DNA of 64,000 nt from Acuticoccus sp039034015 (lineage in GTDB: Bacteria > Pseudomonadota > Alphaproteobacteria > Rhizobiales > Amorphaceae), in assembly GCA_039034015.1 (NCBI GenBank), contig JBCCBM010000007.1, positions 62,001 through 126,000 of the forward strand, written 5' to 3'. The translations under genes were made by a program, and so were the position numbers. Below the pieces are notes generated by a model. The model made no database searches. It was not told the origin of the DNA and saw only the letters and a list, made by a program, of their open reading frames with translations. Each line of letters begins with the position of its first letter. Within the stretch, counting starts at the first letter, position 1. Of this stretch, positions 17,313-26,830 are shown in pieces.

Positions 17313-18314
17313 TTAACCGTCCAGCGTGACCACGACGCGCCCGCGCACGGTGCCGGCCAAAATGTCCCGGCCAAGGGCGGGCACGTCGGCAAGCGTTGCA
17401 TCGACAATCATGGTGTCGAGCCGCTCTTGGGGAAGGTCTTTTGTGAGCCGCTCCCACGCGGTGAGCCGTTTGGCGCGCGGCTGCATCACCGAATCAATGC
17501 CCAAAAGGCTGACCCCGCGCAGCAGGAACGGGATGACGGTCGCCCCTTCCATTTTCGGCCCACCCGCAAGGCCGACGGCTGCCACCGCGCCGCCATACTC
17601 AATCAGCGTCAGCGCATGGGGGAGCATGGCGCCGCCCACCGCGTCGATGGCGGCGGCATACGTTTCTTTGCCAAGGGGGCGTTTGGGGGGCTCGGCAAGG
17701 TCGGCCCGGGGGACAATTGTGGTGGCGCCCAGGCTCTTCAGATAATCGCCGGTCTCTGGGCGGCCGGTGACGGCGGCCACCTCATACCCCCGCGCGCTGA
17801 GGAGCGCGACGGCAACGGAGCCGACCCCGCCGGCCGCGCCCGTCACCAGCACCGGGCGCCCGCCAGGGGCAAGGCCCGCCTCCTCCAGCGCGATCACCGA
17901 GAGCATGGAGGTGAGCCCCGCCGTCCCCACCGCCATGGCGCGGCGGGCGGTGAGGCCACCCGGGAGCGGCACCAGCCACTCGCCCTTCACACGGGCCTTT
18001 TCCGCGTAGCCGCCCCACCACACTTCGCCAACGCGCCAGCCGGTGAGGAGCACCGCATCACCGGGCGCATAGCGTGGGTCGTCGGAGCTTTCCACGATGC
18101 CGGCAAAGTCGATCCCCGGGACGTGGGGGTAGGTGCGCACGAGGCCGCCGTTGCCGGTGAGGCAAAGGCCATCTTTATAATTCACCGTCGTGTGGGTGAC
18201 CTTGACCGTCACCATCTGGTCGCCGGGCTCGCCTGCGGGGAGGCGCGCCTCGTCAATCTCTTCCAGCGTGGCGGTGACAGTGTCGTCGGCACGGTCGACG
18301 ATGATGGCTTTCAT
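17313..18314 (-). CDS. acuI: Acryloyl-CoA reductase, AcuI/YhdH family
   Basis: A zinc-free medium-chain dehydrogenase/reductase of the AcuI/YhdH group, which reduces acryloyl-CoA to propionyl-CoA with NADPH. The family features HTTVNYKDGLCLTG and YPHVPGIDFAG at the N-terminus, the NADPH loop VTGAAGGVGSVAVALL and the C-terminal LLGIDSVMQP are all present. Length is 333 residues, normal. In marine alphaproteobacteria AcuI detoxifies acrylate from DMSP breakdown and serves 3-hydroxypropionate metabolism, but no dmd or ddd gene is in this window. Substrate is inferred from the family. Confidence 0.85.
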   Translation of the reverse strand: MKAIIVDRADDTVTATLEEIDEARLPAGEPGDQMVTVKVTHTTVNYKDGLCLTGNGGLVRTYPHVPGIDFAGIVESSDDPRYAPGDAVLLTGWRVGEVWWGGYAEKARVKGEWLVPLPGGLTARRAMAVGTAGLTSMLSVIALEEAGLAPGGRPVLVTGAAGGVGSVAVALLSARGYEVAAVTGRPETGDYLKSLGATTIVPRADLAEPPKRPLGKETYAAAIDAVGGAMLPHALTLIEYGGAVAAVGLAGGPKMEGATVIPFLLRGVSLLGIDSVMQPRAKRLTAWERLTKDLPQERLDTMIVDATLADVPALGRDILAGTVRGRVVVTLDG

Positions 18315-18397
18315 GGCGGCGTCCTTTTGCTGGCCACCGGGCCTTTAGCCGAGGATTGGGGGGCCGGGCAATTCGCCGCCGGCCTCAAACCAAACAA

Positions 18398-18423
18398 AAA
18401 GGGCCTGGCGAACCAGGCCCTTT
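18398..18423 (-). terminator. Intrinsic terminator after the iron-binding protein gene
   Basis: A perfect 11-bp stem (AAAGGGCCTGG paired with CCAGGCCCTTT) around a four-base loop. Read on the minus strand it runs directly into TTTTTGTTT (18400 down to about 18392). It lies about 22 bp after the stop of the iron-binding protein gene at 18445. Confidence 0.88.
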
Positions 18424-18444
18424 CCGCACGCAAACCGGGATGGC

Positions 18445-19455
18445 TTACTTGTAGCCGATCTCGTTGTAGATTTCCTGCGCGGTGGCGGAGGAGGGCGCGA
18501 ACTCGGCAATCTGGATGCTGTCGCGCTTGAAATCGCCCATGTCCTGGACCGCGGGGGAGGCGGACACGCCCTCAGCCACGGGGAACTCGTCATTGCCGTC
18601 AGCAAGCATCTTTTGCGCGTCAGCCGTCAGAAGATATTCGATGAACGCGCGGGCGTTGTCTTCGTTGGGCGAATGGGCGGCAATGCCGGCACCGGAGATG
18701 TTGACGTGCGTGCCACGGTCACCCTGGTTGGGGAACACGTAACCCAGCTTGTCCAGACCATCGGTGAGGCCCGACACCTCTTTGCGGAAGCCGCGGGCGA
18801 AGTAGTAGTGGTTGGAGACCACTATGTCGCACTCGCCGGAGATGATGGCGCGCAGCTGGTCGGTGTCACCGCCCTGGGGCTCACGGGCAAGGTTGTCTTT
18901 GAGGCCCGTCGCCCACGCTTTCGCCGTCTCTTCGCCCGCATGCTCGATGACGGAGGCCAGAAGGCCGAGCATGTAAACGTTGGACGAGGAGCGCGTGCAG
19001 ACCATGCCCTTATACTTCGGGTCGGCCAGCTCTTCGTAGGTTTGGGGGGGCTCGGTGACGTCTTCTTTGTCGTAGAAGATGATGCGCGCGCGGCTGCTGA
19101 CGCCCGTCCAGTGGCCGCTTTCATCGCGGAGCGAGGCGGGCACAACCTCGTTCACGACCTCAGAGTCGAGGGGCTGGAGGATACCGGCCTCGTCGGCGCG
19201 GTGGATGCGGGTCACGTCAACCGTCAGCAGAACGTCGGCCGGTGACAGTTCACCCTCGGACTTGATGCGCTCGATGAGCACGTCTGCCTTGTCTTCAATG
19301 CGGTTGACGGTGATGCCGGTTTGCTCGGTGAAATTGGCGTAAAGCGCCTCGTCCGTGTCATAGTGGCGGGACGAGTAGAGGTTGATTTCCCCGGCCGCGA
19401 ACGCTGGCCCCGCAATCACAAGGGCGGCGGCGAGGGTCAAACCTTGGCGTTTCAT
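18445..19455 (-). CDS. Ferric iron ABC transporter substrate-binding protein (FutA/FbpA type)
   Basis: A periplasmic Fe(III)-binding protein. A signal peptide ends near ALA-type residues at about 20 (PAFA), then INLYSSRHYDTDEALY opens the mature protein as in FutA/FbpA proteins. The tyrosine pair in SNHYYFARG fits the iron-binding tyrosines of the family. Length is 336 residues. I chose the ATG at 19455 with GGAG eight bases upstream over the in-frame TTG at 19473. No permease or ATPase gene lies nearby, so the rest of the transporter must be encoded elsewhere. It has its own promoter region with Irr-like boxes, and a strong terminator. Confidence 0.92.
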   Translation of the reverse strand: MKRQGLTLAAALVIAGPAFAAGEINLYSSRHYDTDEALYANFTEQTGITVNRIEDKADVLIERIKSEGELSPADVLLTVDVTRIHRADEAGILQPLDSEVVNEVVPASLRDESGHWTGVSSRARIIFYDKEDVTEPPQTYEELADPKYKGMVCTRSSSNVYMLGLLASVIEHAGEETAKAWATGLKDNLAREPQGGDTDQLRAIISGECDIVVSNHYYFARGFRKEVSGLTDGLDKLGYVFPNQGDRGTHVNISGAGIAAHSPNEDNARAFIEYLLTADAQKMLADGNDEFPVAEGVSASPAVQDMGDFKRDSIQIAEFAPSSATAQEIYNEIGYK

Positions 19456-19485
19456 CGATGTTGCTCCTGTCAACGATTCGCAGCC

Positions 19486-19514
19486 GCATAGAGCGCAGCA
19501 TCTTGATCCGTCAA
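19486..19514 (-). promoter_or_regulatory. Candidate promoter of the iron-binding protein gene
   Basis: On the minus strand a -35 TTGACG (19514-19509) is followed after exactly 17 bp by a -10 CTATGC (19491-19486), close to the TTGAC-N17-CTATAT pattern reported for rhizobial housekeeping promoters. It lies 31 bp before the start codon, and the two Irr-like boxes lie upstream of it. Confidence 0.45.
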
Positions 19515-19534
19515 TGCCGCTACAATCGATGATA

Positions 19535-19551
19535 TTTAGAAGAATTCTTAC
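19535..19551. promoter_or_regulatory. Candidate Irr (iron control element) box 1
   Basis: TTTAGAA-GAA-TTCTTAC reads as seven of seven in the left half and five of seven in the right half of the rhizobial ICE palindrome TTTAGAA-N3-TTCTAAA as I recall it. It sits about 21 bp upstream of the candidate -35 of the iron-binding protein gene, in an AT-rich patch unlike the rest of the window. Confidence 0.45.
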
Positions 19552-19579
19552 ATCATCACTGGGCCCAGGAAGCCTAATA

Positions 19580-19596
19580 TTTAGAACTATTTAAAT
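19580..19596. promoter_or_regulatory. Candidate Irr (iron control element) box 2
   Basis: TTTAGAA-CTA-TTTAAAT is a second copy with one perfect half-site and a weaker partner half. It is spaced 45 bp from box 1 and lies just after the tamB stop codon. Two perfect TTTAGAA half-sites in 62 bp of a GC-rich genome is unlikely by chance. Confidence 0.38.
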
Positions 19597-19607
19597 TCCG
19601 ATATAGG

Positions 19608-22600
19608 TTAGTATTCGTGCTCGACATAAATCCCCACCGACGTTTCGTTGGTGAGCGCCTCCGCCCGAATTTTGACCTTGCGCGTCACATCAAGGTTCAC
19701 CGTGACGCCCGAACCCTCCTCGCCCGCGCGCACGCCCACATAGACGTTGTCGGCAATGTAGCGCCCGGCTTCGGCGGCGGTGTTGCCCTCGTCGTCGGTC
19801 ACGATCTCCAGATTGTCGAGCCCGGCCACCACGCGGATCTGTTCCAGAAGGCCGGGGCCGCTGCTCCCGCCGGCAAGCTCGGCCGCGGCGGCCGCAAGCT
19901 GGGCGAGCTGAAAGGCGGAAAGGTCCCCCAGTGACCGGCCAAAGAGGAGCTGCGCCAAAACCTCATCTTGAGGGAGTTCGGGGTCGGATTCAAACGTGAT
20001 GTCCGGGTCGCGGGCCGAGCCGGAGACAATGACGCGCACCGTCACCTCGCCCGTGCGCGTTTCGGCGACAAGCCGGATGGTGGGGTTGAGATCGCCAAGG
20101 AGCGTCACCGCCCCGTCGGTGAAGGTGATGCGCTGGCCAAGGATGATGAGCCGCCCGCGGATGAGCTCAAACCGACCCACGGGCACAATGTCGGAGACGG
20201 GGCCGGTGATGCGCACCGCGCCGCCAAACTCGGCATCGATGCCCCGCCCGCGGATGAACAAACGCGCCGGCGCATCGATGAAAACATCAAGGAGCAGGCC
20301 GGAGGATTGGCGCCCGTCCGTCCGCTCCGCAAAGGGCCCGATGCGCGCCCGCCGCAACGTTTCAAGGACATCGGCGGGCGGGTAAATGTGCGTGACATCG
20401 ATGAGCGCGCCGGCGCCCGCAAGGCTTTCCGGCACCGTGATTTCGGCCCGCTCGATGCGAATGTTGCCCCGCACGGAGGGCTGAACGGCAAGCTGCCCCT
20501 CCACCGTAAGGTCGCCCGAAAGGGTGACGGCAATGAGCCGGCCGTCGGTGTAGCGCGCGTTGGTGAGGCGCACGTCAAGGTCGGCGGGGATGCCGCTGCC
20601 GAGCCCCACTGTGCCCGAGACCGCAACCGAACCGCCCCCCAGCGAGGCGTTCAGCGCACTAATCACCACGCGGTCTCCGCTGAGCGAGGCTGACAATGTC
20701 CCGCGATCCAGAAAGAGGCTCGTCTGCGGATCACGAAGCGTGATCCCGCTGGCGGAGACGCTGCCAGCCACTTGGGGGCTTGCAAGGCTCCCCGTGATGC
20801 GCGCGTTCAGCGTGGCCTCACCGCCAATGCGGGCCCCGCGGCCGGCCAAAAACCGGTTGGCAAGGCTGAGCGGCGCGTTGGCCGACACCGACAGCGAGAG
20901 CCCCGGGCCAGAGAGAGGAAGCGTGCCGCTGGCGTCGACGGCAAGGCCCGCACCGCTCGCCCGCACGCTGGAAAGGGCGATGGCGTTGCCTGAAAAGCGA
21001 CCGTCCGCCGCCACCTGCAGCGCACCCACCCCGGCATCCTGAAGCGGGGCAGCCGAGACGCCGGCCCCGGTGAGCGCGAATGTGGCGCTTGGCCGCGCGG
21101 CCGGCCCCTCGGCCCGCACCGTGCCCGACAGCGCGCCGCTGAGGCCAAGCGAGGGCGCAAAGGCGTTCACGATGGCAAGGGGCACGTCGCGCAAGGTGGC
21201 CGCAAGGTCGAGCTGGGGCCCGGCGGTGCCGCTTGCGGTGAGTTCGCCCCCGCCAATGCGCAACACCGCTGTTTGAAGGCGCACGAGGCGGCCATCATAG
21301 GCGCCGCTCGCGCGCAGGCTCCCGGTGCTGAGCCCCGCCGCGCGGGTCGCCGCAAGCGACAGGCTGCCCGCCGCAACGTCAAAGGTGGCGCGCGGGCGCG
21401 AGGGCGCGCCGGAGACATCCGCCCGGCCGGAGAGTGTGCCAGAGGCGCCCAGAGACGGGACAAAGCCGTTGGCGATGGCGAGGGGGACGGCATCCAGCGT
21501 GAGCGTCAGGTCCAACCGGTCCCCCACCGTGCCGGCCGCCGCAACGCGCCCCCCGCCAATTGCAACGCCCGCATCGCGCAGCGTGAGCACACCGTTTGCA
21601 AAGGCGCCCTCAAGGGTGGCGTTCAGCGGCTCAATGTTGGCGCCGCGCAACGGCCGGGCCGAAACCGCTTGGGCGTTGAGCGTGAAGTTGGCGGCAGGGT
21701 CGGAAAGCGTCCCCGTCACGGTGGCGTTGCCGCCAAGGGTGCCGGAGAGCCCAAGGTCGGGCGCGGCAACGTTGGCGAGCGAGAGGGGCAGGTTTTCGAT
21801 CGCGAGAAGAAGATCAAAGCGGTCGCCAAAGGTGCCGGAGGCGGAGACGGTGCCCCCACCGATGGCTGCGGAAAGGGTTTCGATGGTGCCTTGGCCATCC
21901 TCAAAGCGGCCGCGGAGCGATGCGTCGAGCGGGGAAAGGCCGGCGCGCGCAATCTCCGCGGCGGTGATGCCCGACAGGGTGAGGTCGGCCGCTGCCACCG
22001 GGTCGGCGAGGGAGCCGCGGGCGTCAAGGTTGCCGGAGACGGTGCCGCCCAGGCGAAGGTCGGGCTTGATGAGGTTCGCGATGGCAAGCGGCAGGCGGTC
22101 AAGGCTTGCTGAAAGGTCAAGCGCCTCGCCCACGGTGCCAGACACTGCAAGGCGGCCTGTGCCAACCGAAAGCGCCAGATCTTCGATCCGCACCTCGGTG
22201 CCCACCGAAACGGTGGCGGGGGCGCTCAGCGTTGCGGCCAGGCGATCATTGCCGAGGCGAAAGGCCGAGAGCGCAACGTCAAACCCCTCCAGCGTGCGGG
22301 TGAGGGCGCCTGTTGCGGAGAGCGATGCATCGGCGAGGGTGGCGTCCAGGGTGGTGCGCGTCGTCTCGCCGTCCCGCGCGGCGGTGAGGGTTGCGGTGCG
22401 AAGGGTGATGCCGGCAACGCGCGCGGCGCGGATGTCAGCGCGGCCCTCCACGGCGGGGACGCCGAAAAGGTTGTCGATGGCAAGGTCGATGTCGGCAAAG
22501 CCAAGCGTTGTGCCGGCGAGCGACAGGTCGGTGATGCGCGCGTCAAAGTCGGCCGTTTGGCGCCCGCGGATGGGGGCGAAGGCGGCAAGCCCGCGGATCG

Positions 22601-24791
22601 CGCCGGAGGCCTCTTGCCCAATCAGCGGGGCGAGGGCAGAAAGGTCCGGCACATCGAGCCCCAGCCGGCCCGACAACAGGCCGTCCACCAGCGCAATGTC
22701 CCCCTCCGCCCGGGCGTCCACAATGCGCACGATGAGGTCCGACAAGCGCCGGCCCGCGGCCTCGGACGCAAGGGTCGTTGAAAGTTCAACCGGCGCGCCG
22801 CGATAGCGCGCCGTCGCGGTGAGGTCGCCGTCAAGGTCAAAGGGCACCTCGCCGCGTGTAAAAACGCCGTTGAAGCGGGCGGCGAGGTTTTCCAGCTCTG
22901 CGCCCGGGAGCGTGATGCCGGCGCTTTCGATGGTGGCGTCCACCTGCGGTGCCGCGGGGTTGCCGGCAACGGTGAGGTCGACGCTGAGGGGCCCGGACGT
23001 GTCTTGCGAAAGGCGGCCAAGGTCGGCAATGCGCACGGCAGCGCGAAGGTCGGCGAGCGCTTCTGTGGCCGCGCCATTGGCGGTGAGAGAGAGGGCGGGG
23101 TTTTCGACCGCAAAACCGTCAAACCGCACGCCTGAGGGTTCGCGCGCGGCCCGGCCCGCGAGGGTCGTCGTGCCGGCAAACAGGCCGTCAGCGGGGGTGC
23201 CGAGGGCCAGGTTTTCGATGGTGCCGTCGAGGGTGAGGTCGAAGAGGGCCTCGGCCGGGGTGAGCGCGCCCTCGGCCGAAAGGTCGATCCGCCCGCCAAG
23301 GGGGCGGCCGGCAAGGGCGGCGAACACGGAAAGATCGCGCGCGGCAAGGCGGTAGGTGCCGCGGATCACGTCGCCGAGAGTGCCGGCAAAGTTGGCGGAA
23401 ACGGTGGCTGTTTCGATGGCAGCGCCCGTCACCTCCACCGGGGCGCCCGCGCGCCACGCACCATCGGCGGAGAGCGACAGGCGCGCACCCAGCGCATCGG
23501 AAAGGCCAGGATTGTCGGAGGCAATGTTGTCGGCCCCGCCGCGCAGCTGAAAGGTGATCGCGCGGGTCTGTGCATCGCCAAGATTTTGCGCCGTGCCATC
23601 AAGGCGGATGTTGGCGGCGGGCGCGCGCACCAAGGCGGTGTCGAGGTTGGTGAGCGCAATTTCGGCGAACAGCCGGTCCCCTTCGCCCAGCGACGCGTCG
23701 ATGGTGGCGCTGCGGATGGTGGCCTCGCCCCCGCCGCCGGGGAGCGCGAGGGGGTTGCCGTCCGCGCGGCCCAAGTCGCCGTTCACCGAAAGGCGGGTGG
23801 GCACGCCGTCCGCGCCCAGCGCCACCGAAAAGTCGAGCGCTGCCACACCGCTTAGAAGCCGCCCTTCCGAAATGTCGAGCGCGCCATCATTGCGCCGCAG
23901 CGCCTGGAATTTGACGGTGGTGCCGCCGTCCACAAACGGGTCGTAGAGATCGGCAACGAGGGGGGCGAGGTTGCCGTTGATGTCACCGGCGACCGTCAGG
24001 CCATCGGCGGTGCTGTCGAGGGCAACGGTGCCGGCCAGAAGCTGCGCGCCGTCGGCGACCAGGCCGATCTCAGCGGTAAAGTCACCCAGCGGGCCCTCGC
24101 CCGCGATGGTGAAGGCAAGCGGCGGGCGCCCCTCCACTTGCAGCGCGTTGGCGATCACGCCGTCGGCCGGCTCCTCCACAGAGACGTTGATGGCAAGCTG
24201 CCGGCTCTCGTTCTCAAAGCTCGCTTCAATGGCAAAATTGCCGGGCCGGTCGAGCCGCTCGATGCCCAGCGCTGCGTCAAGGCTGCCATCGGAGAGGCGC
24301 GCGCGGCCCTCAACGCCCAGCGATGCGGCGGGGCCGATGACGTTTGCGGCAATGTCCACCCGGGGGACAGCCAGCTCGTCAATCTCCACCGCGACGGGCA
24401 GCTCTGGGAGGGCAAATTCTGAACCCCCTTCCAACGGCTCGGTGTTCTCAGCCGGCAGCGGGGCTCTCGCGATGTCGATCTTGTCGGCGCGCAGGCGGTC
24501 AATGTCGAGCCGGCCGCGCAGGAGCGCAAAGCGGGACCAGACAAGCTCGGCCCCCTCAATGGTGAGCCAGACGCCCTGACGGTCGGCAATGGTGATTTCA
24601 GAGATGCGCACGTCCGAGGACAGCGCGCCATCGATGGTGCCAAGGCTAATTTGCCGGTCGGGCGTAGAAATCTGCCGCTCCACAAAGCGCACGAAGCGGG
24701 ACTTCTCGTCGTCCTGGGCAATGGCAAGGCCGGCCACGCCAGCAAGCGCCGTAACGCCAAGGGCCACAGCGGGAATGAGGATGCGTCGCAT
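19608..24791 (-). CDS. tamB: Translocation and assembly module protein TamB (DUF490)
   Basis: A very large inner-membrane-anchored periplasmic protein of 1727 residues. One N-terminal anchor helix (about residues 5-25) is followed by a long run of repeated beta-type segments (many copies of a pattern like ASGTFGDRFDL and GGGTVSASGT), which form the lipid-carrying beta-taco groove known for AsmA/TamB proteins. The DUF490 region is at the C-terminus, ending in a short EHEY tail that probably meets the TamA barrel. TamB works with TamA in outer membrane protein and phospholipid transport. The start at 24791 follows tamA by 11 bp. Confidence 0.95.
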   Translation of the reverse strand: MRRILIPAVALGVTALAGVAGLAIAQDDEKSRFVRFVERQISTPDRQISLGTIDGALSSDVRISEITIADRQGVWLTIEGAELVWSRFALLRGRLDIDRLRADKIDIARAPLPAENTEPLEGGSEFALPELPVAVEIDELAVPRVDIAANVIGPAASLGVEGRARLSDGSLDAALGIERLDRPGNFAIEASFENESRQLAINVSVEEPADGVIANALQVEGRPPLAFTIAGEGPLGDFTAEIGLVADGAQLLAGTVALDSTADGLTVAGDINGNLAPLVADLYDPFVDGGTTVKFQALRRNDGALDISEGRLLSGVAALDFSVALGADGVPTRLSVNGDLGRADGNPLALPGGGGEATIRSATIDASLGEGDRLFAEIALTNLDTALVRAPAANIRLDGTAQNLGDAQTRAITFQLRGGADNIASDNPGLSDALGARLSLSADGAWRAGAPVEVTGAAIETATVSANFAGTLGDVIRGTYRLAARDLSVFAALAGRPLGGRIDLSAEGALTPAEALFDLTLDGTIENLALGTPADGLFAGTTTLAGRAAREPSGVRFDGFAVENPALSLTANGAATEALADLRAAVRIADLGRLSQDTSGPLSVDLTVAGNPAAPQVDATIESAGITLPGAELENLAARFNGVFTRGEVPFDLDGDLTATARYRGAPVELSTTLASEAAGRRLSDLIVRIVDARAEGDIALVDGLLSGRLGLDVPDLSALAPLIGQEASGAIRGLAAFAPIRGRQTADFDARITDLSLAGTTLGFADIDLAIDNLFGVPAVEGRADIRAARVAGITLRTATLTAARDGETTRTTLDATLADASLSATGALTRTLEGFDVALSAFRLGNDRLAATLSAPATVSVGTEVRIEDLALSVGTGRLAVSGTVGEALDLSASLDRLPLAIANLIKPDLRLGGTVSGNLDARGSLADPVAAADLTLSGITAAEIARAGLSPLDASLRGRFEDGQGTIETLSAAIGGGTVSASGTFGDRFDLLLAIENLPLSLANVAAPDLGLSGTLGGNATVTGTLSDPAANFTLNAQAVSARPLRGANIEPLNATLEGAFANGVLTLRDAGVAIGGGRVAAAGTVGDRLDLTLTLDAVPLAIANGFVPSLGASGTLSGRADVSGAPSRPRATFDVAAGSLSLAATRAAGLSTGSLRASGAYDGRLVRLQTAVLRIGGGELTASGTAGPQLDLAATLRDVPLAIVNAFAPSLGLSGALSGTVRAEGPAARPSATFALTGAGVSAAPLQDAGVGALQVAADGRFSGNAIALSSVRASGAGLAVDASGTLPLSGPGLSLSVSANAPLSLANRFLAGRGARIGGEATLNARITGSLASPQVAGSVSASGITLRDPQTSLFLDRGTLSASLSGDRVVISALNASLGGGSVAVSGTVGLGSGIPADLDVRLTNARYTDGRLIAVTLSGDLTVEGQLAVQPSVRGNIRIERAEITVPESLAGAGALIDVTHIYPPADVLETLRRARIGPFAERTDGRQSSGLLLDVFIDAPARLFIRGRGIDAEFGGAVRITGPVSDIVPVGRFELIRGRLIILGQRITFTDGAVTLLGDLNPTIRLVAETRTGEVTVRVIVSGSARDPDITFESDPELPQDEVLAQLLFGRSLGDLSAFQLAQLAAAAAELAGGSSGPGLLEQIRVVAGLDNLEIVTDDEGNTAAEAGRYIADNVYVGVRAGEEGSGVTVNLDVTRKVKIRAEALTNETSVGIYVEHEY

Positions 24792-24802
24792 GGGTGATGT
24801 CC

Positions 24803-26716
24803 TCAGAAGGCCTGGCCAAGACCAATGTAGACGGCAACGGCCGGATCGCCGTTGTTGGGGCTGAGCGGCACGCCAACATCAAGGCGGATGGGCCCAAGGC
24901 CGGTATAGTAGCGGATGCCAAGCCCGACGCCGACCTTCAGCGGCTCGGAAAAGTCAGGCAGTTGGGACGAGAAGGCGTTGCCCGCGTCCGCAAAGGCGAC
25001 GGCGCCAAAGCTCTCGGTGATGCGCGCGCGCACCTCGGCCGACGCGGTGAAGACGCTGCGCCCGCCCACAATGCGCCCCTGCGCGTCCCGCGGGCCGACC
25101 TCCTTATAAGGGTAGCCGCGAATGGAATCGCCGCCGCCGGCAAAATAGAGCCGGTTGGCCGGCGTCTCATCGAGAGGCGTGCCGAGGATGGAGGCCGCCT
25201 GGACGCGGCCGGCCAGGACGATGCGGTCGTTCGCGAAGCCATAGTAGGCGGAGAGTTCGGCCTCGCTCACCACGCCAAGGTTGGCGTTCACCGTCTCCAC
25301 AAAGGGCTCTGCCTTGAGGCCGACGCGAAAGCCGCTTGTGGGGTCAAGGGCGTTGTTGGAGCCATCATAGTTGATGGCCATGGGGGCCGAGAGGGTGAAG
25401 AACTCGCCGTCACCCACCCGGGTGCGGTCGATGGTGGCGGCCTCCGCCTGGAGGAACGCGTCGGCTTGCAAGCGCGGGGTGAAGCGGTGGGAGACGCCGG
25501 CGCGCACGCCTGCGGTGCGGGCGCGAAAGGTGTCGGGCGCCAGCTGCTCGCCCCAGACCCTTGCGGACACATCCGTGTACGGCGTCCCGATGCCCGGGGC
25601 CAGGAAGGCGGCGGCAATGCGGTAATTGTATTCGTCCGGATCGTCGGCGTTGATGCCGCCGACGCGGCCTTCAAGGCGCAATTTTTCGGCCCGGCCAAAG
25701 AGGTTCCGATGGCGCCAATAGCCCTCAACGCCCACACCGTCGATGGACGAGAATTCAACGCCCCCGCCGACCACGCGGCGCTTGCGCTCCGCAACGCTGA
25801 AGAGGATGGGGAGCGTCCCCTCATCGGTGACGGCGTCCGCCTCCACAACCCGGGTCGCCTGAAACACCTCCAGGCGGCGCAGCTGGTCGCGGGCGCGCTC
25901 AATATCATCAGGGTCGAACTGTTCGCCCTCCGGCAAGTCCGCGTAGTAGGCGACGAAGCCGGGGTCCATCCGGTCCGTCCCCTCCACGGTGCTTTCGCCG
26001 AAGACGGCGCGGCGCCCGGGTTCTGCGACAATCGCGACATCCACCGCCTCGGCGCGGTGGCGGGCGCTGGCCGTGCGGGTGCCAATGCGCGCCTTGGGGT
26101 GGCCCGCCTCGCGCCAGCGGCCCACAAGGGCGCTTTCTGCGTCAAGCACGGCGGTGGAGCGCGCTGTCTCCCCCGTGCGCAGGCCGAGTTCCTCCGGCGT
26201 TTTGGGGAGCGTGTTGTCGTCCAGGATCACGCCTGGCCGGTTTTTGATGGAGATGCTGTCAAAGAGGTAGACCGGCCCAGTGTCGACGGTGATCGCGACA
26301 TTGGCCGTCTCGCCAAAGGTGGCATCGATGGGAATGTCGGCCGCCTCGCGCCCATCCACGGTGATGGAGATGGTGCCGCCATAATGACCGTTCGCGTAAA
26401 GAATGCCGAGAAGGCGCTGGTAATCCCCCCGCGCCCGGGCCAACAGGCCGGGCGGGCCGACGACCGGCTCCCCATTGTCGGCCACCAGGCGGGAGGCGCC
26501 GCGCAAGGGTTTTGTGAGGCCCTCTGCGCCGGTGACGGTCAGCGCCGGTTCGTAGGCAACGGCATCGGCCGGCGGCGGCGGGCCATCCTCCCGGCCAAAG
26601 AGCCGCACGCCGAAAATCTCGAACGCGGTCGACGGCGCGGTGGTGGCACAAAGCGCCATCGCGACGAGCGACACGCGCACAATTGTACCGATAGCAGATG
26701 GCGAACACACACTCAC
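24803..26716 (-). CDS. tamA: Outer membrane assembly protein TamA (Omp85/BamA family)
   Basis: A 637-residue Omp85 protein. It has a signal peptide (cleavage near residue 31, TAPSTA), a periplasmic part with POTRA-like repeats (about residues 35-290) and a C-terminal 16-strand barrel (about 300-637). The barrel holds the GGGDSIRGYPYKEVGP segment, the lid-lock VRGY-type motif of the family, and ends with the aromatic residue F. It partners TamB, encoded directly downstream. The gene diverges from the ferredoxin reductase gene with 190 bp between the starts. Confidence 0.94.
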   Translation of the reverse strand: MSVCSPSAIGTIVRVSLVAMALCATTAPSTAFEIFGVRLFGREDGPPPPADAVAYEPALTVTGAEGLTKPLRGASRLVADNGEPVVGPPGLLARARGDYQRLLGILYANGHYGGTISITVDGREAADIPIDATFGETANVAITVDTGPVYLFDSISIKNRPGVILDDNTLPKTPEELGLRTGETARSTAVLDAESALVGRWREAGHPKARIGTRTASARHRAEAVDVAIVAEPGRRAVFGESTVEGTDRMDPGFVAYYADLPEGEQFDPDDIERARDQLRRLEVFQATRVVEADAVTDEGTLPILFSVAERKRRVVGGGVEFSSIDGVGVEGYWRHRNLFGRAEKLRLEGRVGGINADDPDEYNYRIAAAFLAPGIGTPYTDVSARVWGEQLAPDTFRARTAGVRAGVSHRFTPRLQADAFLQAEAATIDRTRVGDGEFFTLSAPMAINYDGSNNALDPTSGFRVGLKAEPFVETVNANLGVVSEAELSAYYGFANDRIVLAGRVQAASILGTPLDETPANRLYFAGGGDSIRGYPYKEVGPRDAQGRIVGGRSVFTASAEVRARITESFGAVAFADAGNAFSSQLPDFSEPLKVGVGLGIRYYTGLGPIRLDVGVPLSPNNGDPAVAVYIGLGQAF

Positions 26717-26772
26717 AGCGGTCTAGGAACGCGATCAGCGGTTGAAAAGAAAGGAACGCCCGGTCGCACCGG

Positions 26773-26791
26773 TCAGACAAATTTTGTCTGA
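26773..26791. promoter_or_regulatory. Perfect 19-bp palindrome in the tamA/fpr divergent region
   Basis: TCAGACAAA-T-TTTGTCTGA has nine-base arms that match perfectly around one central base. It lies 57 bp before tamA and 116 bp before the reductase gene, so it could be an operator for either. I do not recognise the regulator; the spacing suits a dimeric helix-turn-helix repressor. Confidence 0.5.
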
Positions 26792-26830
26792 TGCATTCCT
26801 GCAACAACGAATCACGCGCCCATCCGCGGC

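Noticed and set aside
24794..26791. 665-codon plus-strand open frame
   Set aside because: It is antisense to tamA, which has a signal peptide, POTRA-like region and barrel. The frame is open because of high GC.
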